Source of the DNA: Martinezella rhizogenes
GTDB lineage: Bacteria; Pseudomonadota; Alphaproteobacteria; Rhizobiales; Rhizobiaceae
NCBI RefSeq assembly: GCF_007002745.1
Contig: NZ_SGNY01000005.1
Location: 62,001-126,000, forward strand
Direction of reading: 5' to 3'
DNA: 64,000 nucleotides
The notes beneath the pieces were generated by a model that was given only the letters and a program-made list of their open reading frames with translations, was not told the DNA's origin and did no database searches. A program made the translations under genes and the position numbers. Below, one piece after another: positions 21,888 through 31,464 of the stretch; position 1 is the stretch's first letter; each line of letters begins with the position of its first letter.

Positions 21888-22579
21888 CCCAGACCATCGA
21901 CACCCGCGAAGACATCAAGCTTTCCAACGCCCAGATCGCATGGCGCGCGGCGCAGGACATCGAAGACGGTGCTTACGTTAATCTCGGCATCGGCTTTCCC
22001 GAAATGGTGGCGCGTTACCAGCCGCCCGGTCGACAGGCGATTTTCCATACCGAAAACGGTATTCTCAATTTTGGTGAGGCGCCGCCGGAAGGTGAAGAGG
22101 ACTGGAACCTCATCAATGCCGGCAAGAAGGCCGTGACGCTGAAACCCGGTGCGGCCTTTTTCCACCATGCCGACAGCTTCGCCATGGTGCGCGGCGGGCA
22201 TCTGGATGTGGCGATCCTCGGGGCCTATCAGGTGGCGCAGAATGGCGATCTCGCCAATTGGCGCGTTGGCTCCAAGGGCGTGCCGGCCGTCGGCGGCGCC
22301 ATGGATCTGGTGCATGGCGCCAAGCAGGTCTTCGTCATCACCGAACATGTGACCAAGAACGGCGAACCGAAGCTCGTTGAGAAATGCGCTTTCCCACTGA
22401 CCGGCGTTGGCTGCATCACCCGCATCTATACCAGCCATGCTGTCATCGACGTGGTGGATGGCCGTTTCGTGCTGCGCGAGAAACTGCCGGCGATGACGTT
22501 CGATGAATTGCAGGCCATGACCGGTGCGCCTTTGATGGTCGATGGCGAGGTCACCGATCTCGTCGCCCCGGAACTTTAA
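21884..22579 (+). CDS. pcaJ: 3-oxoadipate CoA-transferase subunit B
   Basis: 231 residues. The catalytic Glu57 is in the family motif FHTENGILNFG, preceded by VNLGIGFPEMVARY. Further conserved parts are GGHLDVAILGAYQV, GAMDLVHGAKQVFVITEHVTKNGEPK and VDGRFVLREKLPAMTFDELQ. It is the beta subunit paired with PcaI, forming the cytoplasmic transferase that yields beta-ketoadipyl-CoA. Four-base overlap with pcaI ensures coupled synthesis. Confidence 0.96.
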   Translation: MTQTIDTREDIKLSNAQIAWRAAQDIEDGAYVNLGIGFPEMVARYQPPGRQAIFHTENGILNFGEAPPEGEEDWNLINAGKKAVTLKPGAAFFHHADSFAMVRGGHLDVAILGAYQVAQNGDLANWRVGSKGVPAVGGAMDLVHGAKQVFVITEHVTKNGEPKLVEKCAFPLTGVGCITRIYTSHAVIDVVDGRFVLREKLPAMTFDELQAMTGAPLMVDGEVTDLVAPEL

Positions 22580-22589
22580 GGAAAAAGCG

Positions 22590-23795
<1,206 letters not shown>

Positions 23796-23897
23796 AGGGA
23801 CAAGCGGCTTCCGTATCGGGATACAGGCGAGTGCTGTCGTGATAAGACGCAGCCTCAGCATTTTTCCCGTGACGCTCGCCGCCATATCCCTTCACCA

Positions 23898-23912
23898 TGT
23901 TGGATTCCATCA
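23898..23912. promoter_or_regulatory. Candidate LacI-type operator upstream of the regulator gene
   Basis: TGTTGGATTCCATCA, 14 of 15 identical to TGATGGATTCCATCA at 25005 on the other side of the regulator gene. It lies 58 bp before the regulator start and suggests autoregulation. Confidence 0.6.
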
Positions 23913-23970
23913 TCATCCGTGACATGTTTTGCGAGATATGACGGGAATCTTTCCGCCTGCGGGAGCCAAC

Positions 23971-24999
23971 ATGAAGCGTCCAATCATCACCGATGTCGCA
24001 AAAGCCGCCGGCGTCAGCGTCGCCACCGTCGACCGGGTGCTGAACGGCCGCCTGCCGGTGCGGGAGGAGACCGCGCGGCGGGTGTTTGAGGCGGCGGAGA
24101 AGATCGGTTTCCACGCCACCAACATCATTCGCCAGCGCATGCTGGCTGATATGCCGTCCTATAGTCTCGGCATCATACTGCGCAAGGAACGGCATGCCTT
24201 TTACCAGACCTTTGCCGACGAACTGGAGCTTGCGGCGCGCAACATCCGCGATCGCCACCTCAACCTGCGCATCGAATTCGCCCAGTCCGGCGAACCGGGA
24301 GAGCTTGCGGCGCTGCTGACCGGCATGAAGGGCCGCGTGCAGGCGGTTGCCGCCACGGGGCCGGACCATCACGATGTCACGGCCGCTGTCGAGGGGTTGA
24401 AAGCCAAAGGCATTCCCACTTTTTCGCTGTTGTCTGATTTTGCTCAAGGCGTGCGGGAGGCCTATCTCGGCGCCAACAACATGAAGGTGGGGCGCACGGC
24501 GGCCTGGATGATCTCGCAGCTGGCGCGCAGCAAGGGCAAGGTACTTCTGCTGCTGGGCGGGCACCGTTTCCACGGCCATTCGTTGCGCGAAACCGGCTTT
24601 CGCAGCTACATGCGGGAATATGCGCCGGAATTTGAGGTGATGGATGCCCTCATCACGCTGGAAACGCGTCGCCTGACCTATGAGCTTGTGATGGACACCA
24701 TCGCCAAGCACCGCGATCTCGTCGGCATCTATTGCATCGGCGGTGGCATGGAAGGGGTGATCGAGGCGCTGCAGCAGGAAAGCCGGCAGGAAAACATCGT
24801 CTGCCTCGTGAATGAACTGACGCCCGAATCCCGTCAGGCGCTGTTGGAAAGGCGCATCAGCGGCGTTTTCCAGACACCATTACGCGAGCTGTGCGCCGAC
24901 CTTCTGGCCACCATGGTTCACACCATTGAACACGGCATGGCGGAAACGCCGGGACAGCGTTTTGTGCCTGCGCATCTGTGGGTTCCTGAGAGCCTTTGA
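23971..24999 (+). CDS. LacI-family regulator of the sugar/inositol-type cluster
   Basis: 342 residues from the ATG at 23971, with GGGAG upstream. The LacI helix-turn-helix is at the N-terminus (ITDVAKAAGVSVATVDRVLNGRLPVREETARRVFEAAEKIGFHATN). The remainder resembles periplasmic sugar-binding proteins (SLGIILRKERHAFYQTFADEL, IYCIGGGMEGVIEAL). It probably controls the downstream genes 25282-30058 and itself, because matching dyads flank the gene. The inducing sugar is unknown. Confidence 0.9.
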   Translation: MKRPIITDVAKAAGVSVATVDRVLNGRLPVREETARRVFEAAEKIGFHATNIIRQRMLADMPSYSLGIILRKERHAFYQTFADELELAARNIRDRHLNLRIEFAQSGEPGELAALLTGMKGRVQAVAATGPDHHDVTAAVEGLKAKGIPTFSLLSDFAQGVREAYLGANNMKVGRTAAWMISQLARSKGKVLLLLGGHRFHGHSLRETGFRSYMREYAPEFEVMDALITLETRRLTYELVMDTIAKHRDLVGIYCIGGGMEGVIEALQQESRQENIVCLVNELTPESRQALLERRISGVFQTPLRELCADLLATMVHTIEHGMAETPGQRFVPAHLWVPESL

Positions 25000-25004
25000 T
25001 GGTT

Positions 25005-25019
25005 TGATGGATTCCATCA
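25005..25019. promoter_or_regulatory. Candidate LacI-type operator upstream of the first binding protein
   Basis: TGATGGATTCCATCA, a perfect 7-1-7 dyad, 5 bp after the regulator stop and 262 bp before the binding-protein start. A third partial copy (TTGATGGTTTC) follows near 25047. Confidence 0.65.
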
Positions 25020-25281
25020 TAAATCCGATGCTCGTTTCTATCAGGCTTGATGGTTTCAGCGGTCTCTGATGCGTTGACGCCGGGACCGGACTAGGAAATC
25101 TTGGCCGCCGGTGGAACGGGCAGGAGGCCGGACCTACACGACATTAGATTATTTCAAGGCTGTTTGACGCTGCGGGTTTTTCTTCGCGGCGAAGGCCAGC
25201 TTTTGCCGGAAGGCGGTGGCGGCGCGATGCGCTCAGGCCGGCTCGACCGGTTCTTTTCAAAGGGGTTTGGAGGAGAACGAC

Positions 25282-26223
25282 ATGAAAAGACATTTCGCAA
25301 TTGCAGCTTTCGCCACGATGCTGGCAACGGGCGCTTCGGCGCAGACCGTCGGGGTTTCGATGGCCCTGTTCGACGATAATTTCCTGACCGTGCTGCGCAA
25401 CGGCATGATTGATTATTCCAAGGGCATGAGCGGCGTTTCGCTGCAGGTCGAGGATGCGCAGAACGATGTCGGCAAGCAGCTGAGCCAGGTGCAGAACTTC
25501 GTCGCTGCCGGCGTCGATGCCATCATCGTCAATCCTGTCGATACGGACGCGACCGTAGCACTTTCGCAGGCCGCTGCCGCCGCCGGCATTCCGCTCGTTT
25601 ACGTCAACCGCCAGCCGGTCAATCTCGACAGCCTGCCGGACAAACAGGCCTTTGTCGCCTCCGATGAAAAACAATCGGGCACCCTGCAGACGCAGGAAGT
25701 CTGCCGGCTTTTGAAGGAAGCGGGCAAGACGGAAGCCAAGGCGGTGGTGATGATGGGCGAGCTTTCCAACCAGGCCGCCCGCATGCGCACGCAGGATATC
25801 AAGGATGTCGTCGCCACGCCCGAATGCAGCTTCATCAAGCTTGTCGAGGAACAATCCGCCAACTGGTCGCGCACGCAGGGCTCGGACCTGATGACCAACT
25901 GGCTTTCAGCCGGCGTTGAATTCGATGCCGTCATTTCCAACAATGACGAGATGGCCATTGGCGCTATTCAGTCGCTGAAGGCGGCAGGCCGGTCGATGGA
26001 CAGCGTCATCATCGCCGGCATCGACGCCACGCAGGACGCGCTTGCCGCCATGGAGGCGGGCGATCTGGATGTGAGCGTTTTCCAGAATGCAGCAGGGCAG
26101 GGCAAGGGTGCGCTGGATGCGGCGTTGAAACTCGCCAAGGGCGATGCGGTGGACAAGAAGGTCTTCGTACCCTTCGAACTCGTCACGCCTGACAACCTAA
26201 AGAACTATCAGGCCAAGAACTGA
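25282..26223 (+). CDS. Periplasmic sugar-binding protein (RbsB/inositol type), copy 1
   Basis: 313 residues from the ATG at 25282, preceded by GGAGGAGA. Signal peptide MKRHFAIAAFATMLATGASAQ. Type I periplasmic-binding fold: QVQNFVAAGVDAIIVNPVDTDAT, AAGIPLVYVNRQPVN, FDAVISNNDEMAIGAIQSLKAAG and IAGIDATQDALAAMEAGDLDVSVFQN. It binds a sugar or cyclitol for an ABC importer, but no permease or ATPase gene is nearby. The next gene is a close paralogue, apparently a tandem duplication. Confidence 0.92.
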   Translation: MKRHFAIAAFATMLATGASAQTVGVSMALFDDNFLTVLRNGMIDYSKGMSGVSLQVEDAQNDVGKQLSQVQNFVAAGVDAIIVNPVDTDATVALSQAAAAAGIPLVYVNRQPVNLDSLPDKQAFVASDEKQSGTLQTQEVCRLLKEAGKTEAKAVVMMGELSNQAARMRTQDIKDVVATPECSFIKLVEEQSANWSRTQGSDLMTNWLSAGVEFDAVISNNDEMAIGAIQSLKAAGRSMDSVIIAGIDATQDALAAMEAGDLDVSVFQNAAGQGKGALDAALKLAKGDAVDKKVFVPFELVTPDNLKNYQAKN

Positions 26224-26302
26224 GTCATCCAAGAAATGAGCCATGGCCTTGCCCAGGCGGCTTCTCCGCTCCCGGGGAGTGCCGCCGGGTAGGCCGAACG
26301 CG

Positions 26303-26330
26303 CCGGAGCCGGCAGGATGGCCGGCTCCGG
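26303..26330 (+). terminator. GC-rich intercistronic hairpin between the two binding-protein genes
   Basis: Perfect 11-bp stem CCGGAGCCGGC and GCCGGCTCCGG with a 6-base loop and no U tract. It is more likely an mRNA-stabilising or attenuating element than a full terminator (inference). Confidence 0.5.
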
Positions 26331-26376
26331 TGACACGACATGAAGCAACCAGCAGCGATTTCCGTGGGAGGAAACC

Positions 26377-27300
26377 TTGAAGAAACTATTGATGGCGACG
26401 GCACTCTGCATTTTCGCGACACCGGCCCTTGCCGAGAACCGTATCGCGGTGTCCATGACGTCTTTCGACAATCCGTTTCTGACGATCCTGCTCAACGGCA
26501 TCAGGGCCGAGGCCGGGCGCGATAAAAACATCGAGCTTCTGGTTGAGGATGCCCAGCTTGATCCGTCGAAACAGCTTAATCAGGTGCAGAATTTCATCGC
26601 CAATGGTGTCGACGCTATCATCGTCAATGCCGTGGATGGCGACGCCACTGCCGCAATCACCAAGGCCGCATCAGCCGCCAAAATTCCGCTTGTCTATGTC
26701 AACCATCCGCCGGCCGAGTTGGAGACCGGCCTGCCTGACGGCACGGCCTTTGTCGGTTCCAACGAACTCGATTCCGGCACCATGGAAGCTGAAGCCGCCT
26801 GCAAGCTGATGGGCGGCAAGGGCAAGGCCGTCATCCTGATGGGACCATTGGAAAACCACGCGGCGCTGGTGCGCACCAAGGATGTCGAAACGGTGTTTTC
26901 CAAACCGGAATGCAAGATCGAAATCCTCGAAAAGCAGACAGCGAACTGGAGCCGCACGCAGGCGCAGGACCTTGTCTCCTCCTGGCTGACGGCGGGCATA
27001 CAGTTCGATGCCGTGATTGCCAATAATGATGAAATGGCGATCGGCGCCGCGCAGGCGCTCAAGGCAGCGGGCGTTTCCATGAAGGATGTCGTCATTGCCG
27101 GCATCGACGCCACGCCGGACGGTCTTGCCGCCATGCAGGCCGGCGATCTCGATATCACCGTTTACCAGAATGCGACGAAGCAGGGCGAGGTCTCCGTCCA
27201 GACGGCGGTGAAGGCCGCTGCCGGGCAAGGTACCGAGAAGACGCTCTGGGTGCCGTTTGAACTCGTCACCCCGGAAAACATGTCCGCCTACGCGAAATAG
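26377..27300 (+). CDS. Periplasmic sugar-binding protein (RbsB/inositol type), copy 2
   Basis: 307 residues if started at the TTG at 26377. That start has GGGAGGAAA immediately upstream and restores a normal signal peptide (MKKLLMATALCIFATPALAE); the next ATG at 26392 would remove its basic residues. It is clearly paralogous to the preceding protein: shared VSMxxFDxxFLTxL, VEDAQxDxxKQLxQVQNF, TANWSRTQ-type, NNDEMAIGA, AGIDAT and FVPFELVTP-type blocks. Likely both deliver related cyclitols or sugars to an importer encoded elsewhere. Confidence 0.9.
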   Translation: MKKLLMATALCIFATPALAENRIAVSMTSFDNPFLTILLNGIRAEAGRDKNIELLVEDAQLDPSKQLNQVQNFIANGVDAIIVNAVDGDATAAITKAASAAKIPLVYVNHPPAELETGLPDGTAFVGSNELDSGTMEAEAACKLMGGKGKAVILMGPLENHAALVRTKDVETVFSKPECKIEILEKQTANWSRTQAQDLVSSWLTAGIQFDAVIANNDEMAIGAAQALKAAGVSMKDVVIAGIDATPDGLAAMQAGDLDITVYQNATKQGEVSVQTAVKAAAGQGTEKTLWVPFELVTPENMSAYAK

Positions 27301-27346
27301 ACGGGGCTTCGGCCCCGGTCCATCTATCACTCCACTGGAAACAGCC

Positions 27347-28243
27347 ATGAAACATACGCTCGATCCCCACATGTTCCGGCTTTTCTCCCTGGCCGAAACC
27401 TGCCGCAAGGTCGCAGACCTCGGTTATGATTACGTCGAACTTTCGCCGCGTCCGGATTTTCTCTCGTGGTGGACACGGCCCAAGGTCTATCCCGAACGGG
27501 TCGCCGAATTCAAAAAGGCGCTGAAGGACCATGGTGTCGGCCTCGCCACGCTGCAGCCCATGTATCGCTGGGCAAGCCCCTATCCGGACGAATGGGAGGT
27601 GGCGATCGACAACTGGAAACGCGCCATCGAGATTGCCGTCGAGATGGAATGCCCGATGTTCGTTTCGGAATTCGGCCGTGGCGGCTCGCCGGAGCGCAGC
27701 CTTAACGACCGTTCCGGCCTGCACCGCCCGGAAACCTGCGAGGCGCAGTTCTTCCGCGCCATGGATATTCTGGTGCCGATCCTCGAACGGGAAGGGCTGG
27801 TGCTGTCGCTGGAGGCGCATCCCGAAGACTGGCTCGAGGAGATCGCCCCGGCCATCGACATCATCAAGACCATCAATTCCAAGGCGGTAAAGGCATCCTT
27901 CATCGCGCCGCATACGTTCTTTTACGGGCCGGACATGGTGGCGAACCTGCGCGCGACCGAGGGCCATCTGGTGCATGTGCGCCTTGCCGATACCTATGAC
28001 CACAACAAGTCGTCGCAGCTGCGTTACATCGTCAATCCGCCCGGCTCGAAGGTCAGGGTGCATCAGCATACCGATTTCGGCCAGGGCGAGATCGACTGGG
28101 AAACCTTCTTTGCGACGCTTGCCGACATGAAATTCGATGGCGTGCTGTCGAACTGCGTCTTTGCCTGGGAAGACCGCGTCGATGAAAGCGCGCGGTTCAT
28201 GCTCAGCGAAACCCGGCGATACGTCGCCAAATACTGGAAATGA
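27347..28243 (+). CDS. Sugar phosphate isomerase/epimerase-type TIM barrel protein
   Basis: 298 residues from the ATG at 27347. AP-endonuclease-2/xylose-isomerase-like TIM barrel: [27 protein letters not shown] at the N-terminus, [37 protein letters not shown] and the metal-site region [15 protein letters not shown]. Relatives act on inositol-derived ketoses, dehydroshikimate or other sugars as isomerases, epimerases or dehydratases. Its position before an inositol-dehydrogenase-like gene and another TIM barrel gene suggests a cyclitol or rare-sugar pathway. The exact reaction is not identifiable. Confidence 0.82.
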   Translation: MKHTLDPHMFRLFSLAETCRKVADLGYDYVELSPRPDFLSWWTRPKVYPERVAEFKKALKDHGVGLATLQPMYRWASPYPDEWEVAIDNWKRAIEIAVEMECPMFVSEFGRGGSPERSLNDRSGLHRPETCEAQFFRAMDILVPILEREGLVLSLEAHPEDWLEEIAPAIDIIKTINSKAVKASFIAPHTFFYGPDMVANLRATEGHLVHVRLADTYDHNKSSQLRYIVNPPGSKVRVHQHTDFGQGEIDWETFFATLADMKFDGVLSNCVFAWEDRVDESARFMLSETRRYVAKYWK

Positions 28244-28253
28244 GGTTTTTCAG

Positions 28254-29264
28254 ATGACTGTGAGAATTGGTGTCGTCGGCACCGGCGCAATCGGGCGTGA
28301 TCACGCCCGCCGTATCAATCAAGTTCTGGGCGGCGCGAAGATCGTTGCGCTGAGCGACGTCAACCGCGCCTCGGCCGAGGCGGTTAAAAACGACATCGCC
28401 CCGGATGCCGTCGTGTTCGCCACCGGCGAAGAGCTGATCGCATCGCCGGACGTGGATGCCGTGCTCGTCACTTCATGGGGCGCAACCCATGAGCAATATG
28501 TGCTGGCGGCCATTGCCGCCGGCAAGCCGTGCTTCTGCGAAAAGCCGCTGGCGACAACGGCCGAAGGCGCAAGACGCATCGTCGACGCCGAAGTGGCGCA
28601 TGGCAAACGGCTGGTTCAGGTGGGCTTCATGCGCCGTTATGATGCCGGTTACGTGGCGCTGAAACAGGCCGTGGATAACAGGATCGGCGCGCCGATCATG
28701 GTGCATGCCGCCCACCGCAACCCAACGGTTCCGGAGCAATATGTTACGCCCATGGCGATCCATGACACGATGATCCATGAGATCGACGTGCTGCGCTGGC
28801 TGCTTGACGATGACTATGTTTCGGCCCGCGTTCTCTTTCCCCGCTCCGCCGCCCGCAGCCATGCCAAGCTGAAGGACCCGCAGATCGTTATTCTGGAAAC
28901 CGCCAAGGGCACGATCATCGACGTCGAAATCTTCGTCAATTGCCACTATGGCTACGATATCCAGTGCCAGGTGGTGGGCGAAGACGGCATTGCCAGCCTG
29001 CCGGAGCCGATGTCGGTGCAGACCCGCCTCGGCGCCAAGCTGCAGAACGATATCCTCACCGACTGGAAGGATCGCTTCATCGCCAGCTATGATGTCGAAT
29101 TACAGGATTTCATCCACGCGGCGGCAAAGGGCACGGCCTCGGGACCGAACTCCTGGGACGGCTACGTGGCCGCCATCACCTCCGACGCCTGCGTGGCCGC
29201 GCAGGAGAAGGATGGGGCGGCCGTCGCAATCGAGCTTCCCACCCGTCCAGCCCTTTATCAGTGA
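28254..29264 (+). CDS. Gfo/Idh/MocA oxidoreductase, inositol 2-dehydrogenase-like
   Basis: 336 residues from the ATG at 28254, ten bases after the previous gene. Rossmann motif [13 protein letters not shown] near the N-terminus, the EKPL motif in [13 protein letters not shown] and the substrate-site stretch [17 protein letters not shown]. This is the IolG/MocA type, which oxidises a hydroxyl of myo-inositol or a related cyclitol with NAD. The two flanking TIM barrel genes support a cyclitol route. It could instead act on another sugar. Confidence 0.85.
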   Translation: MTVRIGVVGTGAIGRDHARRINQVLGGAKIVALSDVNRASAEAVKNDIAPDAVVFATGEELIASPDVDAVLVTSWGATHEQYVLAAIAAGKPCFCEKPLATTAEGARRIVDAEVAHGKRLVQVGFMRRYDAGYVALKQAVDNRIGAPIMVHAAHRNPTVPEQYVTPMAIHDTMIHEIDVLRWLLDDDYVSARVLFPRSAARSHAKLKDPQIVILETAKGTIIDVEIFVNCHYGYDIQCQVVGEDGIASLPEPMSVQTRLGAKLQNDILTDWKDRFIASYDVELQDFIHAAAKGTASGPNSWDGYVAAITSDACVAAQEKDGAAVAIELPTRPALYQ

Positions 29265-29272
29265 GGTCTTTC

Positions 29273-30058
29273 ATGCGTTTTGCCATCAACCACATCACCG
29301 CGCCGAAGCTTTCCCTTGAGGCGTTCTTCGCAACCGCCCGTGAACTCGGCCTCACCGAAGTCGAAATCCGCAACGACCTGCCAGACATCGTCGGCACGGT
29401 GGATCCGGCCGAGGTAAAAGCGGCGGCCGAAAAGGCGGGCGTGACGATCATCTCGATCAACGCGCTTTATCCCTTCAACGTCTGGTCGGGCGACCTGCCT
29501 GCGCGGGCCGTCGCGATGGCTGATTATGCCGCGGCGAGCGGTGCGAAGGCGCTGGTGATGTGCCCGCTCAATGACGGCACGGCGGTGTCTTTTGATAATC
29601 TCGTCACGGCACTGAAGGCTACGAAGCCGATCCTTGAGGAACGCGGCCTGATCGGTTTCGTAGAGCCGCTCGGCTTCCCGGTCTCCTCGCTGCGCACCAA
29701 GGCCGAAGCCATCAAGGCCATCGATGCGGCCGGTGGCGGCGATGTTTACAGGCTGGTGCACGACACCTTCCACCACCATCTCGCAGGCGAGACCGAGTTC
29801 TTCCCGGAGCGAACGGGACTGGTCCACATCTCCGGGGTGATCGATCCCGCCGTCTCCGTCGCCGACATGCTCGACGCCCACCGCGTTCTGGTGGATGGCG
29901 GCGACCGGCTGGAGAATATCGCCCAGATCAGGACACTTGACGCGGCCGGTTACAGGGGGCCTTACAGCTTCGAACCCTTCGCGACGGAAGTGCACGACCT
30001 TAAAGACCCTGTCGCTGCCGTAAAGGGCAGCATCGACCATATCTCCCAGGCGCTCTGA
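29273..30058 (+). CDS. TIM barrel protein, IolI-like
   Basis: 261 residues from the ATG at 29273, with GAGG six bases upstream; the preceding gene stops 9 bp before it. It has an AP-endonuclease-2 fold: RFAINHITAPKLSLEAFFATARELGLTEVEIRNDLP, GLIGFVEPLGFPVSSLRTK, VHDTFHHHLAG, HISGVIDPAV and LDAAGYRGPYSFEPFATEV. The IolI relatives isomerise keto-inositols. Last gene of the LacI-controlled unit, followed directly by a strong terminator. Confidence 0.85.
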   Translation: MRFAINHITAPKLSLEAFFATARELGLTEVEIRNDLPDIVGTVDPAEVKAAAEKAGVTIISINALYPFNVWSGDLPARAVAMADYAAASGAKALVMCPLNDGTAVSFDNLVTALKATKPILEERGLIGFVEPLGFPVSSLRTKAEAIKAIDAAGGGDVYRLVHDTFHHHLAGETEFFPERTGLVHISGVIDPAVSVADMLDAHRVLVDGGDRLENIAQIRTLDAAGYRGPYSFEPFATEVHDLKDPVAAVKGSIDHISQAL

Positions 30059-30066
30059 CCGCCTTG

Positions 30067-30100
30067 CCGCCCGTGGTTCGCCGCGGGTGGTTTTTTCTTT
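30067..30100 (+). terminator. Rho-independent terminator after the inositol-type operon
   Basis: Stem CCGCCCG / CGGGTGG (one G-U pair), 10-base loop, then TTTTTTCTTT. It isolates the toxin region that follows from upstream transcription. Confidence 0.85.
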
Positions 30101-30765
30101 ATGTCAGTTTGAATTTGGCTCCAATAGCGACTGCTCGGAACGAAGAAGCTTTTCACTTTCGAACCTTGCACAAAAGATGACTAATTTCATGATTGTTTTG
30201 CTGTGATATTCGCTGCATGGAAGGCGACGTAGCCGATAATTCTGAGTATGTCTTCGGGTTTTTAGTTTTGTGGATTAAAAATTACAAATTAGAATATTGT
30301 ATTATAAAATTTAATAATTCTAACTATTTAATATTTAATTTTTTTATTTATAGTTGACATTTGTGTGGAATTAATGTGTATTTTCTCCGGTAGGAAATTT
30401 ATTATTATTTAAAATATGGTAGATTTACAGTATGTTTTTTATTTGTGATTAAAGATAGTAATGGCTATGATATATTATTATGTTACGGCGCCGCCAGCTT
30501 GGGTGGATTGGTCAGTTGCAGAAAAAGCGCATTTCGGGTGGTCATCTTCTGTCGGGTGCGTTTGTTGATGGCAAAGGAATGTCGCGGGTAGTGCTTCAAA
30601 GCGCGAGCGACTGAGACCGTGGCAGTGCGCTGGCGTGTTGACGCCCACCGCCAGTTACATCAAAGGTTCAGAGGCTAACATCTACATGGCGCTTCGGTGA
30701 TTTCGTTGGGTCAAGCCAAATCAGACGAAGCCGATATTTTGCAAGATTTAATTTTGGAGTTGACA
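30101..30765. other. AT-rich non-coding region upstream of the toxin-immunity operon
   Basis: Some 660 bp without a supported gene. Positions about 30240-30480 are almost entirely A and T, in sharp contrast with the GC-rich flanks, and typical of recently acquired DNA or of a silencer-bound promoter. A promoter-like pair is at 30354-30382. A 46-codon open frame (30217-30357) has no ribosome site and is not called. Confidence 0.7.
30354..30382 (+). promoter_or_regulatory. Candidate housekeeping-sigma promoter for the toxin-immunity operon
   Basis: TTGACA at 30354-30359, a 17-bp spacer, then TGTATT at 30377-30382. The -35 is perfect and the -10 matches 4 of 6. It would give a leader of about 380 nt before the immunity gene. 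Confidence 0.5.
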
Positions 30766-31419
30766 ATGGACGACGCTACCCCGCCCTGTGTACCCCGCCG
30801 CACGCAGAGTGAGAGGAAATTCTACGTTTTCGGCCCGGATATCCGGGGAGGTGGTTCAGGCCATGGTCTCATTTTCGTCAACGAAGAAAAACTGTTGACT
30901 CCGCCTCGCATGATAGTGCGTCCCGAAGGGGGCGGCTTCCCAGAGCTGAAAGAAAAACCACATATTGCCTATGACAAAAAGCAGGGGAAGCCTCCTCGTG
31001 ATCTTGAGGGGACATTGAGTGGATACTGGTTCGTGTCTGAGCGACTGAAACAGATTTTTGAAGTTGTTGATCCAGATGCGTTTGTCTTCGCAGAGTGCGA
31101 TTACACATTGAATGATGGATCAAAGGGTCCGAAACACTTCCTGTGTGATGTTATTAGGTCAATTGATGCGCTGGACGAAGAAGCGTCAGATGTTCGCGTA
31201 AAATATTATCCGGATCATCAGACCGGCGAAGATATGAAACTTTACAGCGTGGCGGGCGGCGCAAGCCTACACTTCCATGAAGAAATTGTTGGTACTGCCC
31301 ACGTTTTTGTGCAGCCGAGGCTTGCAGCAGATCCTATCTGTGACGATGTTCTTTATGTGGCCTGCAAATCTACAAAAGATATTAAAGGCCTCTGGTTTTT
31401 AGACGCATTAACTCTTTGA
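30766..31419 (+). CDS. Immunity protein, Imm11/DUF1629 (MXAN_0049) family
   Basis: 217 residues from the ATG at 30766, which has GGAG seven bases upstream; a GTG at 30697 is less likely. Features matching Imm11/DUF1629 are GPDIRGGGSGHGLIFVNEEKLLTPPRM, GKPPRDLEGTLSGYWFVSERLKQIFEVVDPDAFVF, KHFLCDVIRSIDALDEEA and YSVAGGASLHFHEEIVGTAHVF. The family is known as immunity to polymorphic nuclease toxins and is named after Myxococcus MXAN_0049. No signal peptide, so it acts in the cytoplasm, presumably binding the AHH domain encoded 45 bp downstream. Lower GC than the neighbouring metabolic genes. Confidence 0.87.
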   Translation: MDDATPPCVPRRTQSERKFYVFGPDIRGGGSGHGLIFVNEEKLLTPPRMIVRPEGGGFPELKEKPHIAYDKKQGKPPRDLEGTLSGYWFVSERLKQIFEVVDPDAFVFAECDYTLNDGSKGPKHFLCDVIRSIDALDEEASDVRVKYYPDHQTGEDMKLYSVAGGASLHFHEEIVGTAHVFVQPRLAADPICDDVLYVACKSTKDIKGLWFLDALTL

Positions 31420-31464
31420 ATATCTAAAATTTTTTTCAAATTTATTTCAGGCGGAGCTATTTCA

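Noticed and set aside
30217..30357. 46-codon hydrophobic open frame in the AT-rich block
   Set aside because: No ribosome binding site, composition dictated by AT richness, and it overlaps the best promoter candidate. A small peptide cannot be excluded but is unsupported.
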